Positions 5,824-13,383 of a stretch of DNA of 22,369 nucleotides are shown piece after piece; within the stretch, counting starts at the first letter, position 1; the number at the start of each line of letters is the position of its first letter. The stretch comes from Atopobiaceae bacterium (GTDB lineage: Bacteria; Actinomycetota; Coriobacteriia; Coriobacteriales; Atopobiaceae). Below the pieces are notes generated by a model. That model ran no database searches and was not told the origin of the DNA. It was given only the letters and a program-made list of their open reading frames with translations. A program made the position numbers and the translations under genes. Location of the stretch: NCBI GenBank assembly GCA_017510875.1, contig JAFWLX010000257.1, positions 1-22,369 on the forward strand, written 5' to 3'.

Positions 5824-7263
5824 TCGGGAGAGCGTGTAGTACTGCGAGGGGTCGTGTGTGCTGCTGCCATGCCATTCGAGGATGCCCATGGCGGCGAGCT
5901 CCTTGAGCGTCCTGGCGCACAGGCTGCTGCCCTTACCGATGCGCTCTCCAAGCTCCTTGGTGGTCACGCGACCCCTGCCCATGGCGAGCTGCACGGCCGA
6001 GATCTGGTAGGGGTTCAGCCTTTCCATCACGTCCTGGCCGATGGAAGCCTCCAAGGTGTCAAACTGCCTCAGCACGCGGGAGGTGGCGCTGTTCTCGAGC
6101 GTCAGCTGCACCGACGCGTTGTTCGGCTCCTCGTAGATAGGGTCGTTCAGGAAATAACTTGCCATCTCGTCGTAGATGCGCTGCACGCCCTCGTTGAGCT
6201 CGCGCACCCATCCCATCTCCACTAGGGCGCGGGCTATGATGGGGTTGCGGGAGTAGCGCGTGCGCCGCATGTTCTCGAGCGTCACGATGTTGGGGAGTCT
6301 GCCCGGCGAGAGGATCTCCATACGGTCGTCGTACATCATCACGCGGATGTGGTCGCCGCTGAAGGCATAGTTGCGATGAGTCACCGCATTCACCAGACCT
6401 TCGAACCAGGCGAACTCGGGGTATTCGGGGATGACCTTGAAGCGCCCGTCGTCACCAAGGTACTGGAACTCGCGCAGCTGCTCGGAGATCATGGCCTTCG
6501 CCCCGTCGATGACCTTCGGCAGCGGCCCGTCGAAGGTGCGCTCCTTCACGATGTTGAGCCTGCGTCCGGTCCCCATCTTGTTGCCGTCGAAGCGGATCAC
6601 GCGCACGCGGGCGCACGGGATGAAGCGCGTGGGGTTCTCAGCGAAGATGAGGACGCCGGCGTTGGTGAGGTGCCCGTCCACGAGGAAGCCTCGGCTCCTC
6701 AGCACCTGCTCGTCGGGGAGGTCAGTACCGATGTCGGCCTTATAGCGCGCCATCACCTCGGCATCCACGTCCTCTATGGAAGAGCGATTCGCGATCTCGT
6801 CCTCGAAGTGCCTCTGGTTCTTCTCGTATTCGAGCGCTAACACCTGCTCGCGATCGAGCTCCACGCTCTTGTCGCCCTGACGTAGGAACACCTTCTTGTC
6901 GTTGCGGCGTGAGATGACCCTGTCAGGCGAGGGCTCGACGTCCAGCACGAGGATGAAGTCTTCCCTGCCCGATGATGTCACTACTGGGATGCGCTCGCTG
7001 CGTACGTTTGGTCCTGGCGTGCAGCAAGTGAGATGCGCCTGCTCGTAGTCCTCGACATTCTGTGCACCGTTGAATCTGAAGCCGGTGATCTCGCCGCTGT
7101 CCTCGATGCCGATGACCAGCTTTCCGCCAGAGGCGTTCGCGAAGGCCACGATGTGCCTTGCCGCATCGTTCGGCTTGATGCGTGCGCTCTTACGGTCGAA
7201 ATACTGGTTCTCCTTGGTTTTGGCGAAGATGGCGGGGTCGTTCTGGCCAATCGGATGCTGCAT
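5821..7263 (-). CDS. AlbA_2 / HATPase_c_4 / winged-helix putative regulator
   Basis: A 480-residue protein of the widespread 'ATP-binding, putative DNA-binding' (Schlafen AlbA_2) group. The AlbA_2 domain spans about 15-130 (YFDRKSARIK; AFANASGGKLVIGIED; VFLRQGDKS). A GHKL-type ATPase-like domain spans about 285-370 (FEGLVNAVTHRNY, then GRLPNIVTLENM). A winged helix-turn-helix lies at about 415-478 (VTTKELGERIGKGSSLCARTL). Start ATG 7263 is preceded by GGGAGGT. An in-frame upstream extension to 7434 exists, but it lacks a ribosome site and has an unlikely composition. The protein probably senses a nucleotide or nucleic-acid signal and regulates transcription; its target is unknown. Its 3' end directly abuts the 10-bp repeat array, and members of this family often sit near defence or mobile genes. 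Confidence 0.8.
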   Translation of the reverse strand: MQHPIGQNDPAIFAKTKENQYFDRKSARIKPNDAARHIVAFANASGGKLVIGIEDSGEITGFRFNGAQNVEDYEQAHLTCCTPGPNVRSERIPVVTSSGREDFILVLDVEPSPDRVISRRNDKKVFLRQGDKSVELDREQVLALEYEKNQRHFEDEIANRSSIEDVDAEVMARYKADIGTDLPDEQVLRSRGFLVDGHLTNAGVLIFAENPTRFIPCARVRVIRFDGNKMGTGRRLNIVKERTFDGPLPKVIDGAKAMISEQLREFQYLGDDGRFKVIPEYPEFAWFEGLVNAVTHRNYAFSGDHIRVMMYDDRMEILSPGRLPNIVTLENMRRTRYSRNPIIARALVEMGWVRELNEGVQRIYDEMASYFLNDPIYEEPNNASVQLTLENSATSRVLRQFDTLEASIGQDVMERLNPYQISAVQLAMGRGRVTTKELGERIGKGSSLCARTLKELAAMGILEWHGSSTHDPSQYYTLSR

Positions 7264-7560
7264 AGTACCTCCCGTTTTGTCAGGGATACATTTTACAGCA
7301 GCAAAGAGCCCCTTTCCGCTATCGGAGGTGACTGGGCACAATGAAAGGCTCCGTGTTATCCAAGGGAAGAACAAGCCCTGGCCTGCGAAGATAGTCCTAC
7401 GCGTGTTCCGGCGCCCAGCATTCATCCAGGCCATTCAGGCTCATGTTGCCACATCTGCGCCTCTTCTGGCGAGGACGTCCGAGGCCTCCGCCTCCGTCAC
7501 GGCACCGTCCGCATAGTAGAATGGCCAGGAGGGGAAACCAGGGACCTATGGGGGGGCATC
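7264..7560. other. Gap between the AlbA_2 gene and the flavodoxin remnant
   Basis: No gene is supported. On the minus strand TAAAAT (7295-7290) could be the -10 box of the AlbA_2 gene. On the plus strand TAGAAT (7517-7522) could serve the downstream pair. Neither has a clear -35 box. Confidence 0.35.
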
Positions 7561-7731
7561 ATGTCTAACATTCTCATCCTCAACGGCGCGCCAAGGAAGA
7601 ACGGGTCGACGGCGTCGCTCGTCAAGGCGTTCACGGAGGGTGCGACTGTGTTCGACAACCAGGTCCGCAAGGCGTACATCCAGGGCATGGCGTACAGCGT
7701 CAATCGGGAGACTGAAGTCGCAGGAGAGTGA
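7561..7731 (+). pseudogene. N-terminal fragment of a flavodoxin-like NAD(P)H:FMN oxidoreductase
   Basis: The first ~45 codons match the classic start of this family: MSNILILNGAPRKNGSTASL (FMN-phosphate-binding loop), then VKAFTEGA and a strand ending YIQGM. The family is normally about 180-220 residues, with a Cys-rich loop soon after this point. Here the frame runs only 11 unrelated codons further, to a TGA at 7729-7731. GGGGGGG precedes the ATG. The remnant cannot form the flavodoxin fold. Its 3' end overlaps the ribosome site of the next ATPase, so its transcript may now serve that gene. Confidence 0.75.
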
Positions 7732-7733
7732 AC

Positions 7734-8429
7734 ATGCTCAACTCGCGCTTCATACGCTCGCTCTCCATCGACTGGGACGCGGTCCCGCGGGACTCCTACC
7801 TGCGGGGCATACTTGCGCTCACGCGGCTTAGCGAGCTGGAGTTCACACACGACATTACCGTGTTCGCCGGCGAAAACGGCACGGGCAAGTCTACGCTGCT
7901 AGAGGCCATTGCCGTGGCGTACGGCTTCAACCGCGAGGGCGGCACGCTCAACTTCATGCACAGCAGCTACGACGACGTGTCCGAGCTGCACGAGGCGCTC
8001 ACGCTCGTGCGCGGGTTCTCGCGTCCCAAGTGGGGCCAGTACCTGCGCGCGGAGAGCCTCTACAACGTGGCGACCCTCGTGAACACCGAGTACGCGGGCG
8101 GGCACGTCTCGCTGCCGGACCTGCATGCGCAGTCGCACGGCGAGAGCTTTCTGTCCTACCTTCGCTACGCTCCCAAGCGCAGCCTGCTCATCCTCGACGA
8201 GCCCGAGGCCGCGCTCTCGCCACGCCGCCAGATCGAGCTCTCAGGGCTCATCGAGGAGTACGCGGCACAGGGCTCGCAGCTCATCGTCGCCACGCACTCG
8301 CCCATCATCCTGGGGGTGGCGGGCGCTCAGATACTTTCGTTCGACGGCGGCAGCGTCCACGAGGTCAGCTGGCGTGAGACCGACGCCGTCCGGGTGCTGC
8401 GCGACTACCTTGCCGAGAGGCTGGCCTGA
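7734..8429 (+). CDS. Stand-alone AAA/ABC-type ATPase (COG3910-like predicted ATPase)
   Basis: A 231-residue soluble ATPase with Walker A GENGTGKS (46-53), an ABC-like signature SHGES (134-138), Walker B LLILDEPEAALS (151-162) and an H-loop THSP (H188). There are no membrane segments and no SMC coiled coil, and the short inter-motif distance matches the small AAA_21/AAA_23 type predicted ATPases. ATG 7734 is chosen because AGGAG ends 7 nt upstream; the alternative GTG at 7728 is too close to it. Family members are often solitary or act in nucleic-acid repair, defence or toxin systems, and the true role is unknown. It is the only gene of this neighbourhood beside the flavodoxin remnant that looks intact. 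Confidence 0.8.
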   Translation: MLNSRFIRSLSIDWDAVPRDSYLRGILALTRLSELEFTHDITVFAGENGTGKSTLLEAIAVAYGFNREGGTLNFMHSSYDDVSELHEALTLVRGFSRPKWGQYLRAESLYNVATLVNTEYAGGHVSLPDLHAQSHGESFLSYLRYAPKRSLLILDEPEAALSPRRQIELSGLIEEYAAQGSQLIVATHSPIILGVAGAQILSFDGGSVHEVSWRETDAVRVLRDYLAERLA

Positions 8430-8549
8430 GTCAGTGCCAGTGACATGCTGGATGAACCTCTCGCGAAGTGCTCTTCCGCACCAGGGGCATCCATTTCAAA
8501 CTCCCTCAGCGTGACAGCTGCCGTTCAGACACTCCCGCAACGGCAACGT

Positions 8550-8578
8550 GCTTGGGGTTGTCAAAGGCAACCCCAAGC
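8550..8578. repeat. Perfect 11-bp inverted repeat
   Basis: GCTTGGGGTTG (8550-8560) and CAACCCCAAGC (8568-8578) flank a 7-nt loop. No T-run follows on either side. It could be a factor-assisted terminator for the ATPase gene about 120 bp upstream, or a mobile-element scar. Confidence 0.5.
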
Positions 8579-8610
8579 AGGAGTGCGCCAGAGCCTAAAA
8601 GGCCGTGGGC

Positions 8611-8632
8611 GTAGCGCTTGGGTAGCGCTTGG
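8611..8632 (+). repeat. 11-bp tandem duplication
   Basis: GTAGCGCTTGG occurs twice back to back (8611-8621 and 8622-8632). It lies in non-coding DNA near the hairpin at 8550. It could be a slippage product or a footprint of a lost insertion. Confidence 0.6.
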
Positions 8633-8700
8633 TCGTCAAGGGCGGATTTGGCGGCCAGCCGCAGGTCGGCGTCACTCGTTTATAGATGTACGCATTCTTA

Positions 8701-8714
8701 TGGAAACGTTTCCA
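8701..8714. promoter_or_regulatory. LacI-family operator at the GH13 promoter
   Basis: TGGAAACGTTTCCA is a perfect 14-bp palindrome of the LacI/CcpA-family operator type. The same sequence recurs upstream of the LacI-family gene at 10761-10774. It overlaps the -35 position of the GH13 promoter, so binding should repress transcription. Confidence 0.75.
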
Positions 8715-8738
8715 AGCGCACCTCACTTGTGCTATAAC
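8710..8738 (+). promoter_or_regulatory. GH13 promoter with extended -10
   Basis: An extended -10 TGCTATAAC (8730-8738) is paired with a weak -35 TTCCAA (8710-8715) at 17-bp spacing. The -35 lies inside the operator palindrome. The 5' leader would be about 150 nt before the GH13 start. Confidence 0.5.
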
Positions 8739-8893
8739 CACAGTAGTGGCACCGGCGCAACCAACCCGAGGACGCACCGGCTCTCTCCCCATGCCACCTG
8801 TTTGCAAGCGTAATGGCCACGTGGCCAACGCCATCCCTCATCTTGTTCCGTTCTTGCCTTGGGGCACTTGTCCCCCTGTTATAAGGAGTTGCT

Positions 8894-10561
8894 ATGACTC
8901 GTCCGTCAGATCTTGCGTGGTGGCAGAAGACCATTGCCTACGAGGTCTATCCCAAGAGCTTCTACGATACTGCGGCCCAGGGCACGGGCACCATCGCCGG
9001 CATTACCCAAAAGCTGGACTACCTCTCCTCATTGGGCGTAGGTGCCATCTGGATTACGCCCTGCTACAAGAGTCCCATGGTGGACAACGGCTACGACGTC
9101 CAGGACTATCGTCAGATAGACCCCTCGTTTGGCAGCATGGAGGACATGGACCAGCTCATCAAGCAGGGCAACGAGCGTGGCATCAAGATGGTCATGGACC
9201 TTGTGTTCAACCACACCTCTGAGCAGTGCAAGTGGTTCCAGGAGTCACGCAAGAGCCGCGACAACGCATACGCCGACTGGTACATCTGGCGTGATGCCAA
9301 AGAGGATGGCTCGGCTCCCACCAACTGGCGCTCGATCTTTGGCGGTAGTGCCTGGGAGTGGTGCGAGGAGCGCCAGCAGTACTACCTGCACACCTTTGCT
9401 CCTCAGCAGCCCGACCTTAATTGGGAGAACCCCGAGGTCCGTCGTGCGCTCATCGACATAGCCAACTTCTGGGTCAGGCGCGGTGTGGGTGGCTTCCGCG
9501 TTGACGCCATCACCTACATCAAGAAGCCCGCGGTCTTTGAGGATGGCCCGGCCGATGGCGAGGACGGCATGTACGCAGTGCACGCCGCAACAGCCAACAC
9601 GCCCGGAATCCTCGACTTCCTCCACGAGTTCAAGACAGCCGTGCGCGATGGTCGCGACATCTTTATGGTGGGCGAGGCCAACGGCGTTGCCGCCAGCGAG
9701 CTTGACAAGTGGGTGGGGGAGAACGGCGTGTTTGACATGCTGTTTGAGTTCTCGCACACCCTGGTTCCCCTGGGCGGCAGCGAGGTGTGGTGCCGTCCGG
9801 CGCAGTGGAAGCTCACCGAGCTTAAGAAAGCTCTTACGGAAAGCCAAGAGAACACCGCCACCAACGGCTGGTACCCCGTGTTCTTTGAGAACCACGACTC
9901 GCCGCGTTGCACCGAGAAGTTCTTTACCTGCAGCGGCCCCATTAGCGACAAGGCCAAGGTGATAGGAACGGTGCTGCTCACGCTGCGCGGCACGCCCTTC
10001 ATCATGCAGGGCCAGGAGCTGGGATACGCAAACCGCAAGTGGAAGTCCATCGACGAGTTTGACGACCTGCAGACGCGCTCGCAGTACGAGTTTGCCCTGC
10101 AAGAGGGCTTTACGCCCGAGGAGGCGCTGGCTGCCTGCAACCGCTTCTCGCGCGACAACGCGCGTACGCCCATGCAGTGGGACGCCACCAAAAACGCCGG
10201 CTTTACAACCGCAACGCCGTGGTTGCCGGTGCACGACAACTACAAGAAGATAAACGTAGAGGCGGAGTCTGCAGATCCCAACTCGACGCTCTCGTGGTAT
10301 CGCAATCTGGCCGCCCTGCGTGCCCAGCGTGACGAGCTCATTAGCGGCAGCTATGAGGAGCTGATGGCCTCGGACGAGCAGATCATTGCCTTCCGTCGCC
10401 AGGGGGAGGATAGCGTTGCCGTGGTGCTGGCAAACTTCTCGGACAAGCCCGCGGCGTACGATCCTGCACTGGTAGAAGGCATGAAGCGTTTGATGGGTAC
10501 GCACGGCAAGACGAAGCGGGGAACCCTGCGTCCGCTTGAGGCCGTGGTGTTTGGCGCATAG
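8894..10561 (+). CDS. GH13 alpha-glucosidase (oligo-1,6-glucosidase / maltase-like)
   Basis: A 555-residue cytoplasmic alpha-glucosidase of the GH13 oligo-1,6-glucosidase/maltase type. It has a (beta/alpha)8 barrel starting TIAYEVYPKSFYD, conserved region I DLVFNHTS (D102, H107), region II GFRVDAI with nucleophile D204, region III MVGEAN with acid/base E261, region IV ENHDSPR with D335, then a C-terminal beta domain from about 490. The residue after the nucleophile is Ala. Val is typical of alpha-1,6-specific relatives and Ala or Thr of alpha-1,4-preferring ones, so maltose-type or sucrose-type substrates are plausible; this is an inference. ATAAGGAG precedes the ATG. There is no signal peptide, so it hydrolyses imported oligosaccharides. 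It has its own promoter, operator and strong terminator and shares its operator with the downstream transporter operon. Confidence 0.92.
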   Translation: MTRPSDLAWWQKTIAYEVYPKSFYDTAAQGTGTIAGITQKLDYLSSLGVGAIWITPCYKSPMVDNGYDVQDYRQIDPSFGSMEDMDQLIKQGNERGIKMVMDLVFNHTSEQCKWFQESRKSRDNAYADWYIWRDAKEDGSAPTNWRSIFGGSAWEWCEERQQYYLHTFAPQQPDLNWENPEVRRALIDIANFWVRRGVGGFRVDAITYIKKPAVFEDGPADGEDGMYAVHAATANTPGILDFLHEFKTAVRDGRDIFMVGEANGVAASELDKWVGENGVFDMLFEFSHTLVPLGGSEVWCRPAQWKLTELKKALTESQENTATNGWYPVFFENHDSPRCTEKFFTCSGPISDKAKVIGTVLLTLRGTPFIMQGQELGYANRKWKSIDEFDDLQTRSQYEFALQEGFTPEEALAACNRFSRDNARTPMQWDATKNAGFTTATPWLPVHDNYKKINVEAESADPNSTLSWYRNLAALRAQRDELISGSYEELMASDEQIIAFRRQGEDSVAVVLANFSDKPAAYDPALVEGMKRLMGTHGKTKRGTLRPLEAVVFGA

Positions 10562-10583
10562 GCAAGGCTAAGACGGTAACAAT

Positions 10584-10647
10584 CGACCACCCCGCCCGGA
10601 ACGGTTTCCCAGGGAAAGTGTTCCGGGCGGGGTGGTCGCATTTTTTT
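10584..10647 (+). terminator. Strong intrinsic terminator after GH13
   Basis: A 19-bp perfect stem, CGACCACCCCGCCCGGAAC (10584-10602) with GTTCCGGGCGGGGTGGTCG (10620-10638), is followed by CATTTTTTT. It isolates the GH13 transcript from the regulator and transporter operon. Confidence 0.92.
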
Positions 10648-10760
10648 ATTCATACAAAGCGAGTCTATGGCTGTTGCGCTTTGGCTTCTCGACCTTTACG
10701 TAGACACTCTCGGTAGAGTCTGCCGATTACGAGACCCCAATGCGGCAACCCCACTCTTAC

Positions 10761-10774
10761 TGGAAACGTTTCCA
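10761..10774. promoter_or_regulatory. Upstream LacI-family operator (O1)
   Basis: TGGAAACGTTTCCA is identical to the GH13 operator. Its centre is 85 bp upstream of O2 and 97 bp upstream of O3. These near-whole-turn distances would allow a DNA loop between dimers. Confidence 0.75.
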
Positions 10775-10845
10775 CTCACCGGCAAATTTCGTCCGTTAAC
10801 CTGTGGGGTGCGCTGCCGATGCTCTTCTTTGTATTACAACAGAGC

Positions 10846-10871
10846 TGGAAACGTTACCAGAAACGTTTCCG
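10846..10871. promoter_or_regulatory. Paired LacI-family operators (O2 and O3) near the regulator start
   Basis: TGGAAACGTTACCA (10846-10859) is the operator with one mismatch. CAGAAACGTTTCCG (10858-10871) carries the perfect core GAAACGTTTC. The two sites are 12 bp apart centre to centre and nearly touch, so dimers would sit about one turn apart. Being 34-59 bp before the start codon, they suggest autoregulation. Confidence 0.65.
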
Positions 10872-10881
10872 ATACCATTAT
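10854..10881 (+). promoter_or_regulatory. Possible promoter of the regulator/transporter operon
   Basis: TTACCA (10854-10859) and CATTAT (10876-10881) are spaced 16 bp apart, with four of six consensus matches each. O2 would cover the -35 and O3 the spacer, as expected for repression. It is a weak match and other positions are possible. Confidence 0.3.
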
Positions 10882-10904
10882 TTTCACCTTGGGAGGGAGG
10901 CAGT

Positions 10905-11921
10905 ATGACCATCAAAGACGTGGCAGCCTATTGCGACGTTGCGGTAAGTACTGTCTCCCGCGTGCTCAACAACCATCCCGATGTAAGCGAGGACACGTGC
11001 GCCAAGGTGCTTGCGGCAATTGCCAAGCTCAACTACATTCCAAACAACAGCGCGCGCGATCTGGTCACGCCCCAGGGCGACTCCATTGGTGTGGTGGTGC
11101 GCGGCGCCGAGAACCCCTTCTTCACGCCCGTCATCCGCGCCATCGAGGCGCGTTGCGAGCTAGCGGGCTACACCATGGTTCTCCATCAGATACCTGCGGG
11201 CGCAGACGAGGTTGCCGCTGGTGCCGAGCTAGTGCGTTCAAAGCGCCTGCGCGGCCTCATCTTCTTGGGTGGTCGCTTTGACTACAGCCAGCACGAGGCC
11301 AATGCCCTGGGCATTCCCTTTGTCTGCTGCACCAATACCAACCAGTTTGGCGACCTTGAGAAGACTGCCTACTCGTCAGTCTCCATCGATGACTTTGCCG
11401 AGGGCTTCAAGGCCACCAACCTGCTTGTTCAGCGCGGCCATCGCAGGATTGCCATCCTTCTTGACAGCGTAACCGACCACTCCGTAAGCGAGCTGCGCTA
11501 TGCCGGCTACTGCCAGGCCCTGGCCGACGCTGGCATCCCACTTGATACGAGCCTCGTGTTCCAGACGGTAGCCTTTAGCATGCCTGCCGCCTTCGAGCGC
11601 GTGAGCGCCTACCTGGCTCAGAGCCAGGACGTTACTGGCATCTTTGCCGTGGCCGACACCATGGCCATTGCCGCCATAAAGGCCCTTCACAACGCAGGCC
11701 TGCATGTGCCGCAGGACGTGTCGGTGGTGGCCATAGACGGCATAGAGATGTCGCTTTACACCATTCCCACGTTAACCACACTCTCACAGCCCCAGGAGAC
11801 GATGGGGGAGGAGGCAGTGAGCATTCTCTTGGACGTGCTGTCGGGAACATCACCCAACCGCCACGTGCGGTTGGAAACCACCCTAAGGGAAGGGGAGACC
11901 CTTGGGGTTTGCAAAAACTAG
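10905..11921 (+). CDS. LacI-family transcriptional regulator
   Basis: A 338-residue repressor. The N-terminal LacI helix-turn-helix (about 1-50: MTIKDVAAYCDVAVSTVSRV, then LNNHPDVSEDT) is followed by a hinge (ARDL) and a periplasmic-binding-protein-like effector domain from about 60 (IGVVVRGAENPFFTPVIRAI; later VAIDGIEMS and TTLSQPQ). ATG 10905 follows GGGAGGGAGG. The usual Arg-Ser-Leu style hinge reads Arg-Asp-Leu here. Its own leader and the GH13 promoter carry the same GAAACGTTTC palindromes, so it most likely represses GH13, itself and the transporter genes downstream until a sugar effector binds. The effector is unknown. A maltose-type oligosaccharide is the best guess from the neighbours. 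Confidence 0.9.
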   Translation: MTIKDVAAYCDVAVSTVSRVLNNHPDVSEDTCAKVLAAIAKLNYIPNNSARDLVTPQGDSIGVVVRGAENPFFTPVIRAIEARCELAGYTMVLHQIPAGADEVAAGAELVRSKRLRGLIFLGGRFDYSQHEANALGIPFVCCTNTNQFGDLEKTAYSSVSIDDFAEGFKATNLLVQRGHRRIAILLDSVTDHSVSELRYAGYCQALADAGIPLDTSLVFQTVAFSMPAAFERVSAYLAQSQDVTGIFAVADTMAIAAIKALHNAGLHVPQDVSVVAIDGIEMSLYTIPTLTTLSQPQETMGEEAVSILLDVLSGTSPNRHVRLETTLREGETLGVCKN

Positions 11922-11928
11922 GAAAGAC

Positions 11929-11948
11929 GCCGTGTCCTCATACACGGC
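11929..11948 (+). repeat. Intercistronic hairpin before the binding-protein gene
   Basis: GCCGTGT (11929-11935) and ACACGGC (11942-11948) form a 7-bp stem between the regulator and binding-protein genes. There is no T-run, so it is probably an mRNA-processing or stability element or a weak attenuator. Confidence 0.4.
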
Positions 11949-11976
11949 ATGCAAGAGAAGATGCAAAGGAGTACTC

Positions 11977-13284
11977 ATGAACACCAAGATGACTCGTCGT
12001 TCCTTTATCGGTGCCGCCGGCCTTGCAGCCGCAACGCTTGCCGCCTGTGGTGGCTCAAGCAGCTCTGGCTCCAGCTCCTCTGGCGCAGCCGGCAAGGTCT
12101 ACTGGCTTAACTTCAAGCCCGAGATCGATGATCTTCTGCAGGAGCTTGCCAGCACCTATACCGAGAAGACCGGCGTGCCCGTAAAGGTTGTCACCGCCGC
12201 CTCTGGTTCCTACAGCCAGACCCTCACCTCCGAGATGGACAAGTCCGAGGCTCCTACGCTCTTTGTCATTGGCAACGCCGCAGGCGTCAAGGAGTGGGGC
12301 GACTACGCCATGGACCTCAAGGGCACGGCCATCGAGGCCGAGGCCAACACCGATGCCTACAACCTGTATGACGCAAGCGGCAAGCTGGTCTCGCAGGGCT
12401 ACTGCTACGAGTGCTACGGCATCGTTGCCAATGCCGATCTTATCCAGAAGGCCGGCCATGACATTGCCGACATCAAGGACTTCGAGAGCCTTAAGGCCGT
12501 GGCTGAGGACATCCACAAGCGCGCCAGCGAGCTGGGCTTTGACGCCTTTGTGGCCACCGACATGGACGACAGCTCTAGCTGGCGTGTGACCGGTCACCTT
12601 GCCAACCTCGAGTACTACTACGAGGAGCAGGACGACGGTGGCTGGACCGAGTGCCCCGCCTCCATCAAGGGCACCTACATGGAGAACTACAAGAACCTCT
12701 ACGATCTGGCCATCAACAACTCCACGCAGGATCCCAAGAGCCTGGCCACCGGCGGCCATGATCCCGCAACCGAGTTCACCGATGGCAAGGGCGCGTTCTT
12801 CTTCACGGGCTCGTGGGACTACACCACCCTGTCCGAGGCTCAGCCCAATGTGAAGATGCTGCCCTACTACTGCGGCGTCTCTGGCGAGGAGAAGGCCGGC
12901 CTTAACTGCGGCACCGAGAACTGCTGGGCCGTCAACGCCAACGCCTCGGCCGACGACCAGCAGGCCACCATCGACTTCATGGTATGGCTGGTAAGCGATC
13001 CTGACGCCTCGGCCAAGCTCGTTGAGCAGCTGGGCATCATGCCCTTCACCAACGCCGCCGAGTCGACCAACGGCTTCTTGAACGATGCCGCCGACTACAC
13101 CGCCAACGGCTGCTACGTCATGGACTGGGCTACCAACTACCAGCCCAACGTGGACGACTACCGTGCCGCCCTGGTGAGCGCCCTCAACAAGTACAACTCC
13201 GACCAGTCCGACAAGACCTGGGCCGACGTCAAGACCGCCTTTGTCGATGGCTGGGCAACCCAGTACCAGAAGGCCAACGCTTAG
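11977..13284 (+). CDS. ABC sugar transporter solute-binding lipoprotein
   Basis: A 435-residue extracytoplasmic sugar-binding protein (SBP_bac_1/MalE-like). The signal peptide is MNTKMTRRSFIGAAGLAAAT with an RR pair at 7-8 (Tat-like), then the lipobox LAAC with lipidated C24 and a Ser/Gly-rich linker (25-38). The mature part has the usual two-lobe signatures: YWLNFKPEIDDLLQELASTY near the start, FFFTGSWDYTTL in the middle and a C-terminal WATQYQKA. Many Tyr and Trp residues are consistent with stacking of sugars. AAAGGAG precedes the ATG. It delivers substrate to the two permeases downstream. A strong hairpin follows its stop codon, likely raising its expression relative to the permeases. Substrate specificity cannot be read from sequence alone; an alpha-glucoside is suggested by GH13. 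Confidence 0.92.
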   Translation: MNTKMTRRSFIGAAGLAAATLAACGGSSSSGSSSSGAAGKVYWLNFKPEIDDLLQELASTYTEKTGVPVKVVTAASGSYSQTLTSEMDKSEAPTLFVIGNAAGVKEWGDYAMDLKGTAIEAEANTDAYNLYDASGKLVSQGYCYECYGIVANADLIQKAGHDIADIKDFESLKAVAEDIHKRASELGFDAFVATDMDDSSSWRVTGHLANLEYYYEEQDDGGWTECPASIKGTYMENYKNLYDLAINNSTQDPKSLATGGHDPATEFTDGKGAFFFTGSWDYTTLSEAQPNVKMLPYYCGVSGEEKAGLNCGTENCWAVNANASADDQQATIDFMVWLVSDPDASAKLVEQLGIMPFTNAAESTNGFLNDAADYTANGCYVMDWATNYQPNVDDYRAALVSALNKYNSDQSDKTWADVKTAFVDGWATQYQKANA

Positions 13285-13298
13285 CATTGGTAACGCAA

Positions 13299-13341
13299 CA
13301 GAAGGGGCCTTGGGTGGCGGCAACCCCCGAGGCCCCTTCTG
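13299..13341 (+). terminator. Intercistronic hairpin (attenuator or mRNA stabiliser) after the binding-protein gene
   Basis: A perfect 12-bp stem, CAGAAGGGGCCT (13299-13310) with AGGCCCCTTCTG (13330-13341), is not followed by a T-run. Its position between binding-protein and permease genes suits partial termination or 3'-end protection, giving excess binding protein. Its core resembles the hairpin at 17122-17193. Confidence 0.6.
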
Positions 13342-13383
13342 CTACGGCCCCAACCGTTTTATCCATCCAAGAAAGGAGCTGAA

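Larger units (their letters stand above)
8430..8700. other. Gap between accessory region and sugar locus
   Basis: No gene is supported. The gap holds the 11-bp-stem hairpin at 8550-8578 and a perfect 11-bp tandem duplication at 8611-8632. It separates the accessory region from the carbohydrate locus. Confidence 0.45.

Noticed and set aside
7264..7434. 57-codon N-terminal extension of the AlbA_2 protein
   Set aside because: There is no Shine-Dalgarno site and the composition is unlike the family. ATG 7263 has GGGAGGT directly upstream.
8445..8813. 122-codon plus-strand frame across the gap and GH13 promoter
   Set aside because: It runs through the hairpin, the tandem duplication, the operator and the promoter, and its composition is not protein-like.
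9245..10504. 419-codon open frame antisense to the GH13 gene
   Set aside because: It mirrors the codon bias of the GH13 gene, has no ribosome site and no recognisable domain, and GH13 is unambiguous.
12055..13323. 422-codon open frame antisense to the binding-protein gene
   Set aside because: Its Gly/Val/Leu-rich composition is the shadow of a GC-rich gene on the other strand, and it has no protein-family character.
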